A DNA stretch of 34,892 bases, taken from IMG/VR virus record IMGVR_UViG_3300045999_012972, positions 1-34,892 of that record; one strand, 5' to 3'. The notes beneath the pieces were generated by a model. The model did not search any database. It was not told where the DNA came from and saw nothing but the letters and a program-made list of their open reading frames with translations. Below, in pieces: positions 5,401 to 12,634 of the stretch (within the stretch, counting starts at the first letter, position 1; each line of letters starts with the position of its first letter). Made by a program: the position numbers and the translations under genes. This stretch comes from a virus.

Positions 5401-5936
5401 TTTGCGGCGGCCGCGGCAAGCATCTCGGTCTTGGGCTCGATAAAAAAGGCCTCATCCTGGACCACGCGCAGGCCGATGCCGCGCAGGCCTGCCTCGTCGA
5501 TCTCGCCGCGCTGGTGCGCGCTGTGCAGGCCGGCCTTGTCAGGCTCGACTTTGGTGCGCAGGAACTTCGCCAGCGGCCCCACGAGCTTTTCCTGCACGCG
5601 GTCCCAGGTCCAGCCACTGAGGGTCTTGAGCGTGGGGTTGCCGGTGCGAAAGCCGAGCGAGCCGTGGAGCAGGTCGAGACTTTTTCGTGCGCCGAACTCT
5701 GCGGGGTTGGCCTCGGCCCAGACTTGGAGCCGGTCGGTGGCGGCCTCGACGAGGATCTCGAGGCTGTCGATCTGCTTTTCGTAGCGTTGGCGGATCTCGG
5801 TGAGTTTGCCCTCCAGCTCAGCGGTGAGCTGGTCGCGCTCGGCGGTGGCGCGGGCGAGTTCGCCGAGCACACGCTCGGCATCGGCGCGAGAGTTGAGGGC
5901 CGGCTCGGTGCGGCGGATTCTGGTTTTTTTGCTCAT
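5397..5936 (-). CDS. gam: Gam-like host-nuclease inhibitor
   Basis: A 179-residue protein, close to the 174 of Mu Gam. A long coiled coil spans about residues 18-75 (ERVLGELARATAERDQLTAELEGKLTEIRQRYEKQ), followed by the compact part ESLDLLHGSLGFRTGNPTLKTL-like, which matches the 'G.l.fR.....l' core of the Gam family (PF07352). Gam binds the ends of linear DNA and shields them from host exonucleases. It lies in the early operon between small phage genes, as in Mu. A palindrome (5950-5962) lies in its leader. Confidence 0.8.
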   Translation of the reverse strand: MSKKTRIRRTEPALNSRADAERVLGELARATAERDQLTAELEGKLTEIRQRYEKQIDSLEILVEAATDRLQVWAEANPAEFGARKSLDLLHGSLGFRTGNPTLKTLSGWTWDRVQEKLVGPLAKFLRTKVEPDKAGLHSAHQRGEIDEAGLRGIGLRVVQDEAFFIEPKTEMLAAAAAK

Positions 5937-5949
5937 GTGTGGTGTGGGT

Positions 5950-5962
5950 TAAGGTAGCCTTA
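5950..5962. promoter_or_regulatory. TAAGG-N3-CCTTA palindrome in the gam leader
   Basis: TAAGG-TAG-CCTTA lies 14-26 bases upstream of the gam start. It overlaps the stop codon of the gene before gam. It has the same half-sites and 3-base spacer as 13197-13213. It may be an operator or an RNA hairpin that affects gam translation. Confidence 0.3.
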
Positions 5963-6160
5963 GGGGAGGGGAGCGAGGGCCTTGGCCATGGCCTGCTCCT
6001 CGTGGTGGTCGGCGAGTTCGAGCAGCGCCTGGCGCTCGTCGCGCAGGCGATACACGGTCACCGTGTCGTCGCGCTCGGCGGCGAGCTGGATCTGCACGTC
6101 GATGACCTCGGCGTTGGCCCGGCAGCGGCCGGCATAGAGGCGGTGTTGGACGGCTGTCAT
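5960..6160 (-). CDS. Small early protein (66 aa)
   Basis: A helical protein, MTAVQHRLYAGRCRANAEVIDVQIQLAAERDDTV and onward, with an amphipathic pattern but no family recognised. It starts in an ATGA overlap with the gene before it. The coding is supported by tight packing and phage-like composition. Confidence 0.5.
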   Translation of the reverse strand: MTAVQHRLYAGRCRANAEVIDVQIQLAAERDDTVTVYRLRDERQALLELADHHEEQAMAKALAPLP

Positions 6161-6426
6161 AGGGTGGGGGTCTCGGTGTCGGTGCCAGCGCTGAGGTGTT
6201 GGCCAGCCTCGCCGATGACGGGGAGGCCGAGAGCGAAGCGCGCGGCGGCGAGGCAGGCGGGGTAAGAGGCGAAGGGCTCGGAGGGCTTGGCGTTGGGCTC
6301 GTCGATCATCCAGGCGTGGCGGCCGGCGAGGAGCGTGATGATGAGGTCGCGCCCGAGGTGGTAGGAGCGGAGGCGCCAGGTGATGGTCGGCGCGGTGCGC
6401 GCGTCGGGGCAGGGTGTGGCGTTCAT
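6157..6426 (-). CDS. Small early protein (89 aa)
   Basis: A hypothetical protein that opens MNATPCPDARTAPTITWRLR. The segment SYHLGRDLIITLLAGRHAWMIDEPNAKPSEPFASYPACLAAARFALG looks like a small beta-sheet plus helix domain. It overlaps both neighbours by 4 bases (ATGA), so it is a coupled early gene. No known function. Confidence 0.5.
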   Translation of the reverse strand: MNATPCPDARTAPTITWRLRSYHLGRDLIITLLAGRHAWMIDEPNAKPSEPFASYPACLAAARFALGLPVIGEAGQHLSAGTDTETPTL

Positions 6427-6827
6427 CGGGCGAGGGGGGAGCCGATGGTGGCGAGGTCGAGGGCCGGGGGCAGGGAGGCCCAGGCGTAGACGCCGGAGGC
6501 CTCGGTCCCTCCGGCCCAGAAAAAGGCCTGGCGGCTGGGCAACTGCTCGAGGCTGCCCTCGCCCACGACGGGCTCGCCGTCGCCGGCCTCGCCGGAGCGC
6601 CCGGCGAGGAAGAGCGGCTGGCCGAGCGGAGGCACCTGGTCGAGCAGGCGGCGCCAGTGCAGGAGGTGCGGAGCGGCGTGGCGCGCGAGGATCTGCGCGG
6701 CCTCGCCCGGCGAGACGTCGCGCGGCCCGTGGTAGTTGGGCGCGTCGGCGTAGTGGCGGGTGATGCGCAGGGCGTCGACGGTCTGGTAGCCGGCGGCGAG
6801 CGCGGTGAGGAGAGGGGTGGTGTTCAC
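6423..6827 (-). CDS. Early hypothetical protein (134 aa), GTG start
   Basis: The protein starts at a GTG overlapping the preceding stop (GTGA) and reads VNTTPLLTALAAGYQTVDALRITRHYAD. It contains PRDVSPGEAAQILARHAAPHLLHWRRLLDQ and ends ALDLATIGSPLAR. No domain is recognised. I preferred this start because longer frames run back through the upstream membrane-protein gene. It belongs to the early operon downstream of MuB. Confidence 0.5.
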   Translation of the reverse strand: MNTTPLLTALAAGYQTVDALRITRHYADAPNYHGPRDVSPGEAAQILARHAAPHLLHWRRLLDQVPPLGQPLFLAGRSGEAGDGEPVVGEGSLEQLPSRQAFFWAGGTEASGVYAWASLPPALDLATIGSPLAR

Positions 6828-7006
6828 AGGCGGACGAAAAAAAAGAGGGTGGCGGTGCAGAAGCCGGCGGCGAAGGCCACGGCGACCACGAGGGCGCGTT
6901 GCGGGGCATCGAGAGCGGCGTCGACCACGCGCGCGGCGCCCGCAGCGAGGAGGCCGATCCCGGCGATGGCGGCGCAGACGGCGCCGGCGAGAGCGAAGGA
7001 GTCCAT
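6824..7006 (-). CDS. Small membrane protein (60 aa)
   Basis: Two hydrophobic segments make up most of the protein: residues 4-26 (FALAGAVCAAIAGIGLLAAGAA) and about 38-58 (ALVVAVAFAAGFCTATLFFFV), separated by a short charged turn. It is likely an inner-membrane hairpin. A holin-like or superinfection-exclusion role is possible, but its place in the early operon argues against a lysis holin. Function unknown. Confidence 0.5.
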   Translation of the reverse strand: MDSFALAGAVCAAIAGIGLLAAGAARVVDAALDAPQRALVVAVAFAAGFCTATLFFFVRL

Positions 7007-7023
7007 GGTGGAGGGGCGGGGGA

Positions 7024-7248
7024 TCAGGCGGCGGAGGCTGCGAGGGCTTTGCCGGCATGGTGCCAGACCTGCTCCTCGGCGCGGCAGCGGTGGGCGGCGA
7101 CGAGGGCGGCGGCCTCGTCGAGATCGAGCGCGAAGCAGTCGTTGCCCCGGCGGAGGGAGAGGCGGCGGCGGAGATCGGCGGCGAGCTTGCGGTCGGCGGC
7201 GGTCGGCGTGCTGCCGCGGGTGGGCAGGAGGGAGCGGTTGATGGACAT
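7024..7248 (-). CDS. Small early protein (74 aa)
   Basis: A hypothetical helical protein (ADRKLAADLRRRLSLRRGNDCFALDLDEAAALVAAHRCRAEE). It follows the MuB-like gene with the TGAGCCATG junction. Its place directly after B recalls small early genes of Mu-like phages. No domain recognised. Confidence 0.5.
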   Translation of the reverse strand: MSINRSLLPTRGSTPTAADRKLAADLRRRLSLRRGNDCFALDLDEAAALVAAHRCRAEEQVWHHAGKALAASAA

Positions 7249-7251
7249 GGC

Positions 7252-8205
7252 TCAGCTGCGGAGGGTTTCGACGCGGGCGATGGCGGCGGCGATCTGCTCG
7301 ACGCCGCTGCCGTGTTCTCGCGCGGCCTCGCGGCAGATGGCGTCGAGGGTGTTGAAGAGGCCGAAGCGGTTGGCCGCCTCACGGCAGAGCCTCACGACCT
7401 CCTTCTCGTCTCCGTTTAAGCCGTCGTAGCCGGGCAGCCGGGCGGCGAGGAACAGGCGGCAGTCGGCATCGCCCACCTGCCGGAGCGCGACCTTGGCAAA
7501 GGTGCGATTGCGCAGCTGCTGACACTCCGCCCACGCGGCCTTCTGCATGTCGTCCCAGAGCTTGGGCATGGCGAGCATGACGACGCGGGTCTGCGACTTG
7601 TTGAGGATGAGCTTGAGGAGGTTGAGCGCGGCGCGGCCGCTGTAGTGGGCCTCATCCACGACCAGCACGCGCGGGCTGCGGGCCAGGGAGGCGACGAGCT
7701 GCGTCTCGGCCTTACGCACGGTGGCGGCGATGTCGGTCTCGCCGAGGGCGGCGAGGCAGGCGCAGATGGCGGCGAGGTAGTTGTCGCGCCAGGCTTCCGT
7801 GGCCTCGACGATGACGACGGTCTCGCCGAGGCGGGCGCGGAGCATCTTGGCGAGCCGGCTCTTGCCGCCACCGGTATCGGCGAGAAAGGCGACGAGGCGA
7901 TTCCGCTCCTCGACGGCGCATTCGCGCACGCCCCGGATCACGGCCTTCGCGTCGGAGAGTTCCAGGAGTTCGGAGCCGGCGGGCTGGCCGGCGGCCTCGT
8001 CTTCGAGCAGGCGCAGGGCGGCCTCGGCCTTCTCGAGCCAAGGTTCGACGTTGCCGGGATAGGTCCCGCTTTTCAGCGTAGACCAGGTAGCGTCGGAGCA
8101 GCGCAGATAGCGCTGGGCAAAGGCGCGATTTTTGAGGCCGAGCCGCTCCTGGTGCGAGACGAGGGCAAGGATCGCGGGGTGGGATTTCGTTTCGTGGCTT
8201 TCCAT
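7252..8205 (-). CDS. MuB-like transposition target-selection ATPase
   Basis: A 317-residue AAA+ ATPase. The first 50 residues hold a helix-turn-helix-like region (NRAFAQRYLRCSDATWSTLKSG), as in MuB. Walker A is FLADTGGGKS at 107-116 and Walker B is VVDEAH at 182-187. MuB proteins are about 310 residues, bind DNA as ATP-dependent filaments, choose target DNA for the transposase and activate strand transfer. It lies directly downstream of the transposase, the A-B order of Mu, with a 49-base gap. Confidence 0.9.
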   Translation of the reverse strand: MESHETKSHPAILALVSHQERLGLKNRAFAQRYLRCSDATWSTLKSGTYPGNVEPWLEKAEAALRLLEDEAAGQPAGSELLELSDAKAVIRGVRECAVEERNRLVAFLADTGGGKSRLAKMLRARLGETVVIVEATEAWRDNYLAAICACLAALGETDIAATVRKAETQLVASLARSPRVLVVDEAHYSGRAALNLLKLILNKSQTRVVMLAMPKLWDDMQKAAWAECQQLRNRTFAKVALRQVGDADCRLFLAARLPGYDGLNGDEKEVVRLCREAANRFGLFNTLDAICREAAREHGSGVEQIAAAIARVETLRS

Positions 8206-8254
8206 GTGGTGTAGTGTGACGGTTTGTGTCGCAGGAAAATGGATACGGCACGGG

Positions 8255-10216
8255 CTAGTCGGCCTCGGGCTCGGCGCGCGCGTTGAGGATCTCAGCGGCG
8301 GTGAGTGTGGGGCGGGCCTTGGCCTTGGCCGCCGCGCCCTCCTCGACCATGGCGCGGCCGGCGCGGGCGGCGTCGAGGACGGCGCGGTTGTGAGCGCGTC
8401 GCTCCTCGTGGGCGGCGCGGTCGGGGGCGTGGGTCTCGTCGACCTGGGCGACCAGCGGGGCGCGGGCCTGCATCACCTCGCCGAGGGCGCGCTTCTGCGC
8501 CTCCTCGTCCATCACCCCGGCCGCGAGCACGCGGTGCATCGCGCCGAGGCGGCGGCCGTCGCAGTCGAAGAGGTAGGCGATGGTGAGGTCGTGGGGCAGG
8601 AGCTTGACCGAGTAGGGCGCGCCCTCGCCGCGCTCGAGCTGCGGGATATCCGTGGAGCGGAAGAGCCACTCCACGCCGTCCTGCGTCCAGCTGATCGTGT
8701 AGGGCGCGGGGCGGCGCACGCGCTTGATCGTGCGGGCGAGGAGCGGCAGAAGCGCGTCGTCGGGCACGATGGTGAAGGGCGGCTGGGCGCGGAGCAGGCG
8801 GGCGAGGCGCTCCAGCGGCGACTCCATGCGGCGGGTCAGGCGGGCCTCGCGGGCCACGGCAGCGGGGTAGCGGGCCAGCTCGGCGATGGGGCGCCAGGCG
8901 AGGTCGGAGGGCAGGCGGAAGAGTTGCAGCTTTTCGAAGCCGGAGAGGTTGTGCCGGGTGCGGGCGTTGAGCTCGGCGAAGAGGCGGTCGAGCGTGGCGA
9001 TGGCCTCGTCGTGCCCGAGCACCGGCAGCCGAAGCTGGGCGAGGATCTCGGCCGGCAGGTCCTCGCACTCGGCGAGCAGCTCGTGGGCCTCGCGCTTCAC
9101 CTCGCGCAGCTCGGCCGGGGCGAGGTCGTAGCGGGCGCCGGTCTGGCCGGGCAGGCTGGCGGCCTGGTTGTGGAAGGTCTTGAAGAAGGATTCGAGCACG
9201 CCCTTGACGTCCCACGGGGTGCCGTGGCGCTGCTCGTGGCCGCCGGGCAGGCGGCGGGTCACCATGTGGGTGTAGTCGATTTTTAGATACGCGCCGCCGA
9301 GGGTGCGCAGGTAGTTGGCCGCCGGCTCGCGGAAGGTCGCCTTGGCGTTCTCGACCTTCAGTGTCATCGGGTAGGCGGAGGGGATGCCGTAGCGGCGGAG
9401 CAGATTGCCCGCGAGGATCTGCATGTGCTCTTCGAGCAGCTCGGCGCGCTTGCCGTCCTCGTCCGGCACGGCCGCGAGCGAGACCCAGTCGAGGACCACG
9501 CGGGTGGCGACATCCATCGCGACGAGGAGCCAGAGCTCGACCGGGCGGTCGTGCTCGGGGTGCCAGATCACCCAGTCACAGCGCACGTCGTCGAAGACCA
9601 CCATCTCCAGCGGGCGGAGTTCGCGGTAGTCGTTGCGCTTCTGAGGCAGCTGGCTGTGCGCGGCGAAGTAGCCGCCGCGAGCGAGGGAGAGGGCGGCCTC
9701 GCCGGGGAGCAGGCGCGAGAGGTTGCGCGCGGAGAAGCCGGAGGGCAGGAACCAGTCGGGGCAGCGCTCGGGCGTGGGCTCGTCGGGGTGCTGCGCGGCC
9801 CAGAGCGTGCGCCAGTTGCCGTAGCCGGGCACGTCCTGGCCGGCGAGCCAGGCACCGCGCACGCGCTCGATCTCGACCGAGGACACGCGCTTGTTGTTGC
9901 CGACCAGGCGGGCGAGGTGGCGGGTAAATTCCTCGGGCTTGGCGCGCTTTTCCGAGCGGTAATCGAGCAGCAGGGCGCCGGGGCCCTGCTTCCGGTAGTC
10001 GCGGAAGAGGTCGAGCAGGCGCTTGGCGGAGAAGCCCCGGCCGAAGCGGGCCGTAAGCTCGGCCCCGAGCCGCTCGGCCGTGCTCTCCCAGGCGGAGCGC
10101 GGGGCCTGGGAGAGCACCGCGATGGCCTGGATGCGCGCGTCGATCTTCTCCTGGTGCTCGGGCTTGGCCGAGTTGTAGCGGGCGCGGAGGGCGGTGGGCA
10201 GATCGAGGAGAGTCAT
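8255..10216 (-). CDS. MuA-like DDE transposase
   Basis: A 653-residue protein, close to MuA (663). N-terminal DNA-binding helices (about 10-180) include motifs such as LLDLFRDYRKQGPGALLLDYR and SAWESTAERLGAEL. The RNase H-like core starts at VVFDDVRCDW (first Asp 209 or 210), continues with LLVAMDVATRVVLDW, and has the third acidic residue at E342 (VKGVLESFFKTFHNQ). At the second acidic position the protein has Glu (E289, LKVENAKATF) where Asp is usual. A basic Arg/Ala-rich tail (about 560-640) probably contacts the MuB-like partner. I chose the ATG at 10216; the longer frame runs into the upstream gene. It cuts and joins phage ends during integration and replicative transposition. Confidence 0.9.
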   Translation of the reverse strand: MTLLDLPTALRARYNSAKPEHQEKIDARIQAIAVLSQAPRSAWESTAERLGAELTARFGRGFSAKRLLDLFRDYRKQGPGALLLDYRSEKRAKPEEFTRHLARLVGNNKRVSSVEIERVRGAWLAGQDVPGYGNWRTLWAAQHPDEPTPERCPDWFLPSGFSARNLSRLLPGEAALSLARGGYFAAHSQLPQKRNDYRELRPLEMVVFDDVRCDWVIWHPEHDRPVELWLLVAMDVATRVVLDWVSLAAVPDEDGKRAELLEEHMQILAGNLLRRYGIPSAYPMTLKVENAKATFREPAANYLRTLGGAYLKIDYTHMVTRRLPGGHEQRHGTPWDVKGVLESFFKTFHNQAASLPGQTGARYDLAPAELREVKREAHELLAECEDLPAEILAQLRLPVLGHDEAIATLDRLFAELNARTRHNLSGFEKLQLFRLPSDLAWRPIAELARYPAAVAREARLTRRMESPLERLARLLRAQPPFTIVPDDALLPLLARTIKRVRRPAPYTISWTQDGVEWLFRSTDIPQLERGEGAPYSVKLLPHDLTIAYLFDCDGRRLGAMHRVLAAGVMDEEAQKRALGEVMQARAPLVAQVDETHAPDRAAHEERRAHNRAVLDAARAGRAMVEEGAAAKAKARPTLTAAEILNARAEPEAD

Positions 10217-10284
10217 CGGAGAGGGAGTGAGGGAGTAAGGGAGTGAGGCCAGGCGCCCGCAAAGTAGTGGGCGGGCGGATACCC
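10217..10284 (-). repeat. Transposase leader with 8-bp tandem repeats
   Basis: Just upstream of the transposase ATG are three tandem 8-bp units on the + strand (GGGAGTGA, GGGAGTAA, GGGAGTGA; 10223-10246). The mRNA therefore has a pyrimidine-rich CUCCC-type leader and no Shine-Dalgarno sequence. The repeat might tune translation or be a protein-binding tract; the function is unknown. Confidence 0.4.
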
Positions 10285-11025
10285 TCAGGCGGCGTGTTCG
10301 TGGCGGTGGCGGAGGAGCCGCTCGTGGAACTTGGCCGCGAGGTCGCGCAGCAGGGCGTCGGCGCGCTCGGCGGCGTCGAGGGTGAGGTCGTGCCAGGTGA
10401 TTTCGGCGAGCAGGGTCTTCTCGGCGGCGGTGAGCGCGGCGGCCACGGCGTCGCGGGCGGCGGCCTCGGCCTCCTCGGTGGTGGGCGCGGGGCCCGCGGG
10501 CGCATCGCCGGCCCCGAGGGCGGGCGCGGCCGGCGGGCGGGCTCCCCCCTGCTTGATCACCTGGTGGCGGTGCATCAGCTCGGTGAGGCCGCACTCGCCG
10601 ACGAAGCGATCGAGCTTGGCGAGGATGGCGCGGCCGTCGTTATCCTGCGCCTCAAGGTCGAGGGTGAGCTGGTTGGCGCCGATGATCTCGGGCAGGAGGA
10701 GCTTGGCCGAGCGGGAGAACTTGGCCGCAAGCTGCATGTAGTTGCGCGCGGTCCGGACGCTTTTGCCGAGATGTTGCGCGGCCCATGCCTCAAACTCGCC
10801 GTGCGGGAGGGCGATGCGGACCTGGCTGAGGTAGATTCCGGCGAGAGTGGCCTTCATCGCGCGTTCCCGGCGGAGGCCGTCGACGTGCTGGAGCATCGCG
10901 AGGGCGCGCTTGCCAGAGGCCTCGGCGTCAAATCGGAAACTGTTTCCGATTTGGGCCGAATCGAGCTTGTCGAGGTCGACGGGTTTGGAGGGGCTGAGCA
11001 CGGGGGCGAGGTGGTCGGTGGGCAT
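10285..11025 (-). CDS. DUF3102-like early DNA-associated protein
   Basis: A 246-residue protein. Residues about 70-110 (SQVRIALPHGEFEAWAAQHLGKSVRTARNYMQLAAKF) match the DUF3102 pattern, 'lphG.f..Wl......s.rtA.rymrlA', common in phages and plasmids. A Pro/Ala-rich linker (about 160-185) and a helical C-terminal part follow. It precedes the transposase in the early operon. DUF3102 proteins are probably DNA-binding, but their role is not known. Confidence 0.7.
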   Translation of the reverse strand: MPTDHLAPVLSPSKPVDLDKLDSAQIGNSFRFDAEASGKRALAMLQHVDGLRRERAMKATLAGIYLSQVRIALPHGEFEAWAAQHLGKSVRTARNYMQLAAKFSRSAKLLLPEIIGANQLTLDLEAQDNDGRAILAKLDRFVGECGLTELMHRHQVIKQGGARPPAAPALGAGDAPAGPAPTTEEAEAAARDAVAAALTAAEKTLLAEITWHDLTLDAAERADALLRDLAAKFHERLLRHRHEHAA

Positions 11026-11050
11026 GGGTGAGAGAGGGTTTGGGAAGGGT

Positions 11051-11311
11051 TTAGGCGGGGTTTGAGAAGCCCTTGGGGGCGACGCGGAGGAACCAGGCGG
11101 CGGGCTCGGCGTCGGCGTGGGCGATGAGGTCGTGCAGGGTGGGCGGCTGGTCGGCCTGCACGGCGGCGGCGTAGTGCGCGCCCTCAGTGGTCCAGAGCTC
11201 GGCGTGGTAGAGGCCGGGCGTCATGCCGGGGCGGTGGCGGGCCCGCGCCCGGTCGAAGGTCACGCCGCTGCCCGGAGGCAGGTCGGCGATGGTGGTGAAG
11301 GTGGTGATCAT
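11051..11311 (-). CDS. Small early protein (86 aa)
   Basis: A hypothetical protein (MITTFTTIADLPPGSGVTFDRARARHRPGMTPGLYHAELW) that looks beta-rich, with no recognised domain. It lies between a DNA-binding protein and the DUF3102-like gene in the early operon. Confidence 0.5.
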   Translation of the reverse strand: MITTFTTIADLPPGSGVTFDRARARHRPGMTPGLYHAELWTTEGAHYAAAVQADQPPTLHDLIAHADAEPAAWFLRVAPKGFSNPA

Positions 11312-11342
11312 GGCTCAGGCGGCGGGTTTGGAGGCCTCGGCT

Positions 11343-11717
11343 TCAGCCGCGCCGGCTGGCGGAGGCGCGGAGGGTGGTGAGGTGGCGGAGGGCGCGGTCG
11401 AGGGCGGCGGGGCCCCACGTATCGAAAAGGGCGAGGGCGCGGCGCTCGTGCTCGGCGGGCTCCATGGTGCGGGTGCGGAGCAGGTAGAGGCGGAGGTCGT
11501 CGGCGGTGACCCACTCGATCTTTATCCGAGCCTCGGCACCGGGCGCCGCCGCGAAGGGCAGGCGGTGGCCGCCGAGCTGCCCGCTCTCCAGCGCCGCGCG
11601 GATGGTGCGGATCGAGACCGGCTCGCCATCGGCGCCGAGGATGCGGCAGAGTTCGTGCGTGCCGAACTTAAGCCGGCCGGCGGGCACGAGGGGGTCGATG
11701 AGGAGCTGCTCGGACAT
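11343..11717 (-). CDS. Small DNA-binding-like early protein (124 aa)
   Basis: The N-terminal half (GRLKFGTHELCRILGADGEPVSIRTIRAALESGQLGGHRLPFAAA) has the shape of an excisionase/MerR-type winged helix: helix-turn-helix followed by 'l.g.rlp'. The C-terminal part is helical (ERRALALFDTWGPAALDRALRHLTTL). It is the third gene of the early operon. It may regulate early transcription or help the transposition complex. Function inferred from fold pattern only. Confidence 0.5.
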   Translation of the reverse strand: MSEQLLIDPLVPAGRLKFGTHELCRILGADGEPVSIRTIRAALESGQLGGHRLPFAAAPGAEARIKIEWVTADDLRLYLLRTRTMEPAEHERRALALFDTWGPAALDRALRHLTTLRASASRRG

Positions 11718-11721
11718 GGCT

Positions 11722-11925
11722 TTAGCGTTGAGCGGTGGCGGAGCCGGCGGGGCGGGCGCGCCGGATTTCTGCGAGGAAGCGGGCGGCCTTGCCCCCTCGG
11801 GCGTGGTAACGCACGGTGTCGCGGTGCACGCCCCAGGCGCGGGCGGTGCGGCTGATGTCGCCGCGGCGGCGTAGCAGCGCGGGGATGCTGGCGATCTGCT
11901 CGGGGGTGAGGACTTGGCGGGGCAT
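11722..11925 (-). CDS. Small HTH protein (67 aa)
   Basis: The protein is essentially one helix-turn-helix: LTPEQIASIPALLRRRGDISRTARAWGVHRDTVRYHARG, the pattern found in resolvase- or transposase-type HTH domains, followed by a basic tail. It starts right after the TGA of the Ner-like gene (TGAGCCATG). Probably an early regulator. The exact role is unknown. Confidence 0.6.
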   Translation of the reverse strand: MPRQVLTPEQIASIPALLRRRGDISRTARAWGVHRDTVRYHARGGKAARFLAEIRRARPAGSATAQR

Positions 11926-11928
11926 GGC

Positions 11929-12105
11929 TCAGGCGGCGCGGGTGAGGCGAGCGTAGGCGGTGGAGAGGCGCTTGCTCTGCCGCTTGCCGGTTAGGACCAG
12001 GAAGAGGTGGGTGCGAGTCACCCCGAGGGCCTCGGCATGCTCGGTGATGCCGGGGAACTTTGGAGCGTTTGAGCGCGGATGGGGGTTTTTACCGGTCTTT
12101 GGCAT
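11929..12105 (-). CDS. Ner/Cro-like small HTH regulator (58 aa), first early gene
   Basis: A 58-residue basic protein. Residues about 17-45 (KFPGITEHAEALGVTRTHLFLVLTGKRQSKR) form a Cro-type helix-turn-helix. It is the first gene of the leftward early operon and faces the repressor gene across a 45-base gap, the position and size of Mu Ner (75 aa), which shuts off early and repressor transcription. The ATG sits next to the GTTACG/CGTAAC inverted repeat. Assignment rests on size, fold and position. Confidence 0.7.
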   Translation of the reverse strand: MPKTGKNPHPRSNAPKFPGITEHAEALGVTRTHLFLVLTGKRQSKRLSTAYARLTRAA

Positions 12106-12150
12106 TGTTACGGGTTGCTAAGGCACACGTAACGCTAGGAATTAGAGCAC
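12106..12150. promoter_or_regulatory. Divergent early/repressor control region
   Basis: The short gap between divergent regulator genes holds an inverted repeat, GTTACG (12107-12112) and CGTAAC (12128-12133), with a 15-base spacer: a good operator candidate. AGGA (12137-12140) lies 10 bases before the TTG used as repressor start. The early promoter must lie here or inside the repressor gene. No convincing -35/-10 pair is identified. Confidence 0.5.
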
Positions 12151-12609
12151 TTGCAACAAGAAAATCAGAGCGAACGCATTTTTTTGGAGCGCACTGACGC
12201 TCTCGCTAGAGCACTCGACTGCTCTCTGCGGCAGCTTGCGCCAAGACTTGGGCTTTCGCAGGCGAGTCTGTTTGCTTACAGAACCGGAGCGCAGAAAGTC
12301 AGTGAGAAGGCATGGTCCAAATTGGAGCGAGCTGAGTTTGCTTTTAGAGCAGCCGGCGGACAGTTTTTGCCCCCTCCGCCCACGGCCGTAGCCGTGATGG
12401 AGGATGAAACGCCCTATGATGCCGGGCGGAGTGCGCAACGGTCCGCGCCTCGCACTGCCCCCGCCGCGCAGCCGACCGAGCAGCAACTGGTCGATTATTT
12501 TCTGAACTCGCTGTCAGTGGCTCGCCAAGTGCCTGGTGGCATGGGATACGTGTGGAGTCACCTAAAGCTGCACCTTTCGCCGGACCAGATAAAGCGCCTC
12601 GCTGAGTAG
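12151..12609 (+). CDS. Phage repressor-like HTH protein
   Basis: A 152-residue protein. Residues about 15-50 (DALARALDCSLRQLAPRLGLSQASLFAYRTGAQKVSEKAW) form a Cro/C1-type helix-turn-helix. A Pro/Ala-rich linker follows (about 70-110), and the C-terminal end (VDYFLNSLSVARQVPGGMGYVWSHLKLHLSPDQIKRL) resembles BcepMu-type phage repressors. The start is a TTG at 12151; a second TTG at 12184 is possible. It is transcribed away from the early operon and likely controls lysis versus lysogeny. Confidence 0.7.
   Translation: MQQENQSERIFLERTDALARALDCSLRQLAPRLGLSQASLFAYRTGAQKVSEKAWSKLERAEFAFRAAGGQFLPPPPTAVAVMEDETPYDAGRSAQRSAPRTAPAAQPTEQQLVDYFLNSLSVARQVPGGMGYVWSHLKLHLSPDQIKRLAE
12208..12225. promoter_or_regulatory. 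Palindrome AGAGCA-N6-TGCTCT inside the repressor gene
   Basis: A perfect 6+6 palindrome lies 57 bases into the repressor gene. The half-site AGAGCAC also occurs at 12144-12150 just before the start. It is a candidate operator for autoregulation, supported only by symmetry and position. Confidence 0.35.
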
Positions 12610-12634
12610 TCTGTATTTGCTAACCCGATACGCC

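Noticed and set aside
8132-9286. Open frame on the plus strand opposite the transposase
   Set aside because: It is a GC-driven shadow of the MuA-like and MuB-like genes, with low-complexity Gly/Ala/Val product and no domain.
10217-10594. N-terminal extension of the transposase to 10594
   Set aside because: It overlaps the DUF3102-like gene and is an Arg/Pro/Gly-rich artefact. The start at 10216 gives a MuA-like length.
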